From JANLWK01 sp031364505 (lineage in GTDB: Bacteria > Eisenbacteria > RBG-16-71-46): DNA of 41,047 nucleotides. The translations under genes were made by a program, and so were the position numbers. Positions 39,967 to 41,047 of this stretch are shown here, one piece after another (position 1 is the stretch's first letter; each line of letters begins with the position of its first letter). Below the pieces are notes generated by a model. The model ran no database searches and was not told where the DNA came from. It saw only the letters and a program-made list of their open reading frames with translations. The stretch is taken from contig JANLWK010000347.1 in assembly GCA_031364505.1 (NCBI GenBank), positions 1-41,047 on the forward strand, given 5' to 3'.

Positions 39967-41047
39967 TCACGCGGCCTCGGCGACCTGGATTTCGTCGCCG
40001 GCCGGTATCCACATGGTGAACCGGCTGCCGAGTCCGGGCGTGCTGTCGACGGTCATGCGCCCGCCGTGGGCCTCGACGATGCCGTACGCGATCTGGAGGC
40101 CGAGCCCGAGCCCGGCGGAGTTGAACTCGAGCCAGTTCGACGAGTGGTGGTGCGAGGACGGCCGCGCGTTCATCGAGTGATCGAAGAGATGGTCCTTGCG
40201 CGCGGCCTCGATGCCGACGCCGGTGTCGCGAACCTCGATGACCAGCCAGTCGCCGCCGCGGCCGCCGCTGCGGGACGCGCGCACCTCGACCCGGCCGCCG
40301 TCGGGCGTGAAGCGGACGCCGTTCGTCACCAGGTTGAGCAATGCCTGCGACAGGCTCGACACGTCGACCGACACCGACCCGCTGCCGGGAGCGATCTCGC
40401 CCACGAGGTCCACGCGGCGCCCGCTGGCGCGCTGGCGCGCCATCTCGAGGGTCCGCTCGATGAGGTCGCTGATGTCGCACTCGGTGCGGTCGAGCACCAG
40501 CCGGTCGCCGTCGATCTGGGCCATCTGGGTGGCGTCTTCGGCGATGCGGCTGAGCGTGGTGACGCTGCGTTCGATGCCCTCGAGGGCGACCTTCTGTTCC
40601 CGGCGCAGCTCGCCGAGCCCGCCCTCGGACATCAGCTCGTGGAAGCCCCGGATCACCGTGATCGGGGTCCGCAGCTCGTGCGAGGCGATGGCGATGAATT
40701 CCTTCCGCGTGCGGGCGGTCTCGCGCAGGCTGCGCACGTACTCGCGCTGCTGGCGCCGCATGTCGTCGAACCGCGCCGCCAGCTCGCCGATCTCGTCGCG
40801 GCTCGTCACGCCCAGCGGATAGTCGTAGTTGCCGCGTTCCATCTCCTCGGCGCCGCGCACGAGGCGCTGGACCGGGGCCGTGATCCGCTCGGCCACCAGG
40901 AACCCCGCGATCAGCGCGATGAGCACCGCGGCGACGCCGAGGCCGAGCAGGTCGGCCTGGGTGTTGCGAAGGAATGCCGTCTCGGCGTCGAACGAACGCT
41001 GCATGACGTAGAACTGCTTCTGCTCCGGGCGCGAGCGCGGCAGCGCG
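39967..41047 (-). CDS. Sensor histidine kinase, 5'-truncated
   Basis: C-terminal part of a membrane kinase; the frame stays open to the window edge beyond the ATG at 41004. A membrane helix (LLGLGVAAVLIALIAGFLVAE) leads to a HAMP domain (RITAPVQRLVRGAEEMERGNYDYPL). HisKA follows with phospho-acceptor His in IASHELRTPI (codon at 40678-40680), then HATPase_c with ALLNLVTNGVRFT (N box), VRDTGVGI (G1) and SAGLGLGLQIAYGIVEAHGG (G2). Between G1 and G2 is an unusual SSHHHSSNW stretch. No cognate regulator lies on the 3' side; it may be upstream of the window. Confidence 0.9.
   Translation of the reverse strand, partial: ALPRSRPEQKQFYVMQRSFDAETAFLRNTQADLLGLGVAAVLIALIAGFLVAERITAPVQRLVRGAEEMERGNYDYPLGVTSRDEIGELAARFDDMRRQQREYVRSLRETARTRKEFIAIASHELRTPITVIRGFHELMSEGGLGELRREQKVALEGIERSVTTLSRIAEDATQMAQIDGDRLVLDRTECDISDLIERTLEMARQRASGRRVDLVGEIAPGSGSVSVDVSSLSQALLNLVTNGVRFTPDGGRVEVRASRSGGRGGDWLVIEVRDTGVGIEAARKDHLFDHSMNARPSSHHHSSNWLEFNSAGLGLGLQIAYGIVEAHGGRMTVDSTPGLGSRFTMWIPAGDEIQVAEAA

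Overview
The window is a gene-dense, high-GC stretch of a bacterial chromosome: 37 protein-coding genes, two of them cut by the window ends, and no gap above 300 bases. I see no tRNA, rRNA, CRISPR array, insertion sequence, integrase or phage gene. A MoxR/Bat aerotolerance-type operon, outer-membrane porin, TRAP transporter, Tat signal and L,D-transpeptidase point to a Gram-negative. The gene mix (Bat operon, DUF2911, receiver-linked PEP-synthase-like protein, TldD/TldE) suggests an FCB-like lineage such as Gemmatimonadota or Candidatus Eisenbacteria. That placement is inference; the window holds no marker gene that settles it.

Layout. 0-5.2 kb: the end of an adenine phosphoribosyltransferase, a secreted L,D-transpeptidase, two small unknown genes of lower GC, and NADP-type glutamate dehydrogenase with a strong terminator. 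5.2-10.2 kb: a large two-receiver/ATP-grasp protein, then molybdate permease genes modB-modC on the minus strand. 10.3-14.6 kb: a secreted histidine phosphatase, an unknown secreted protein, and a TldD/TldE peptidase pair in which only TldD carries a Tat signal. 14.9-19.5 kb: an 893-residue coiled-coil protein and a fused DctQ-DctM TRAP permease. 19.5-23.4 kb: a LytS-type kinase whose LytTR regulator has lost its middle, an esterase-like protein without the usual serine, and a DUF2911 protein, followed by a 49-bp direct repeat and a hairpin.

23.6-31.8 kb is one minus-strand operon: moxR, DUF58, a short BatD-like membrane protein, BatA, a BatB-BatC fusion, BatD and BatE. Genes abut or overlap by 4 nt, and a plausible sigma70-type promoter lies ahead of moxR. 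32-35.7 kb: a methyltransferase, a DoxX-family membrane protein, and the second half of the molybdate system: modA preceded by a helix-turn-helix/TOBE regulator, with a porin gene divergent from it. 35.9-37.3 kb: a MoaD/ThiS-like ubiquitin-fold protein almost touching a cytoplasmic Asp-box beta-propeller protein. 37.4-41 kb: an isoprenylcysteine-methyltransferase-like membrane protein, an SRPBCC protein, an SDR with a mycofactocin-type insertion coupled to a carboxymuconolactone-decarboxylase-like protein, and the C-terminal part of a HAMP histidine kinase.

The points most worth following are the receiver/ATP-grasp protein without a phospho-histidine domain, the internally deleted LytTR regulator, the MoaD-like/propeller pair, the split and probably self-regulated molybdate locus with its porin, the Tat mismatch in TldD/TldE, and the repeat/hairpin near 23.5 kb.
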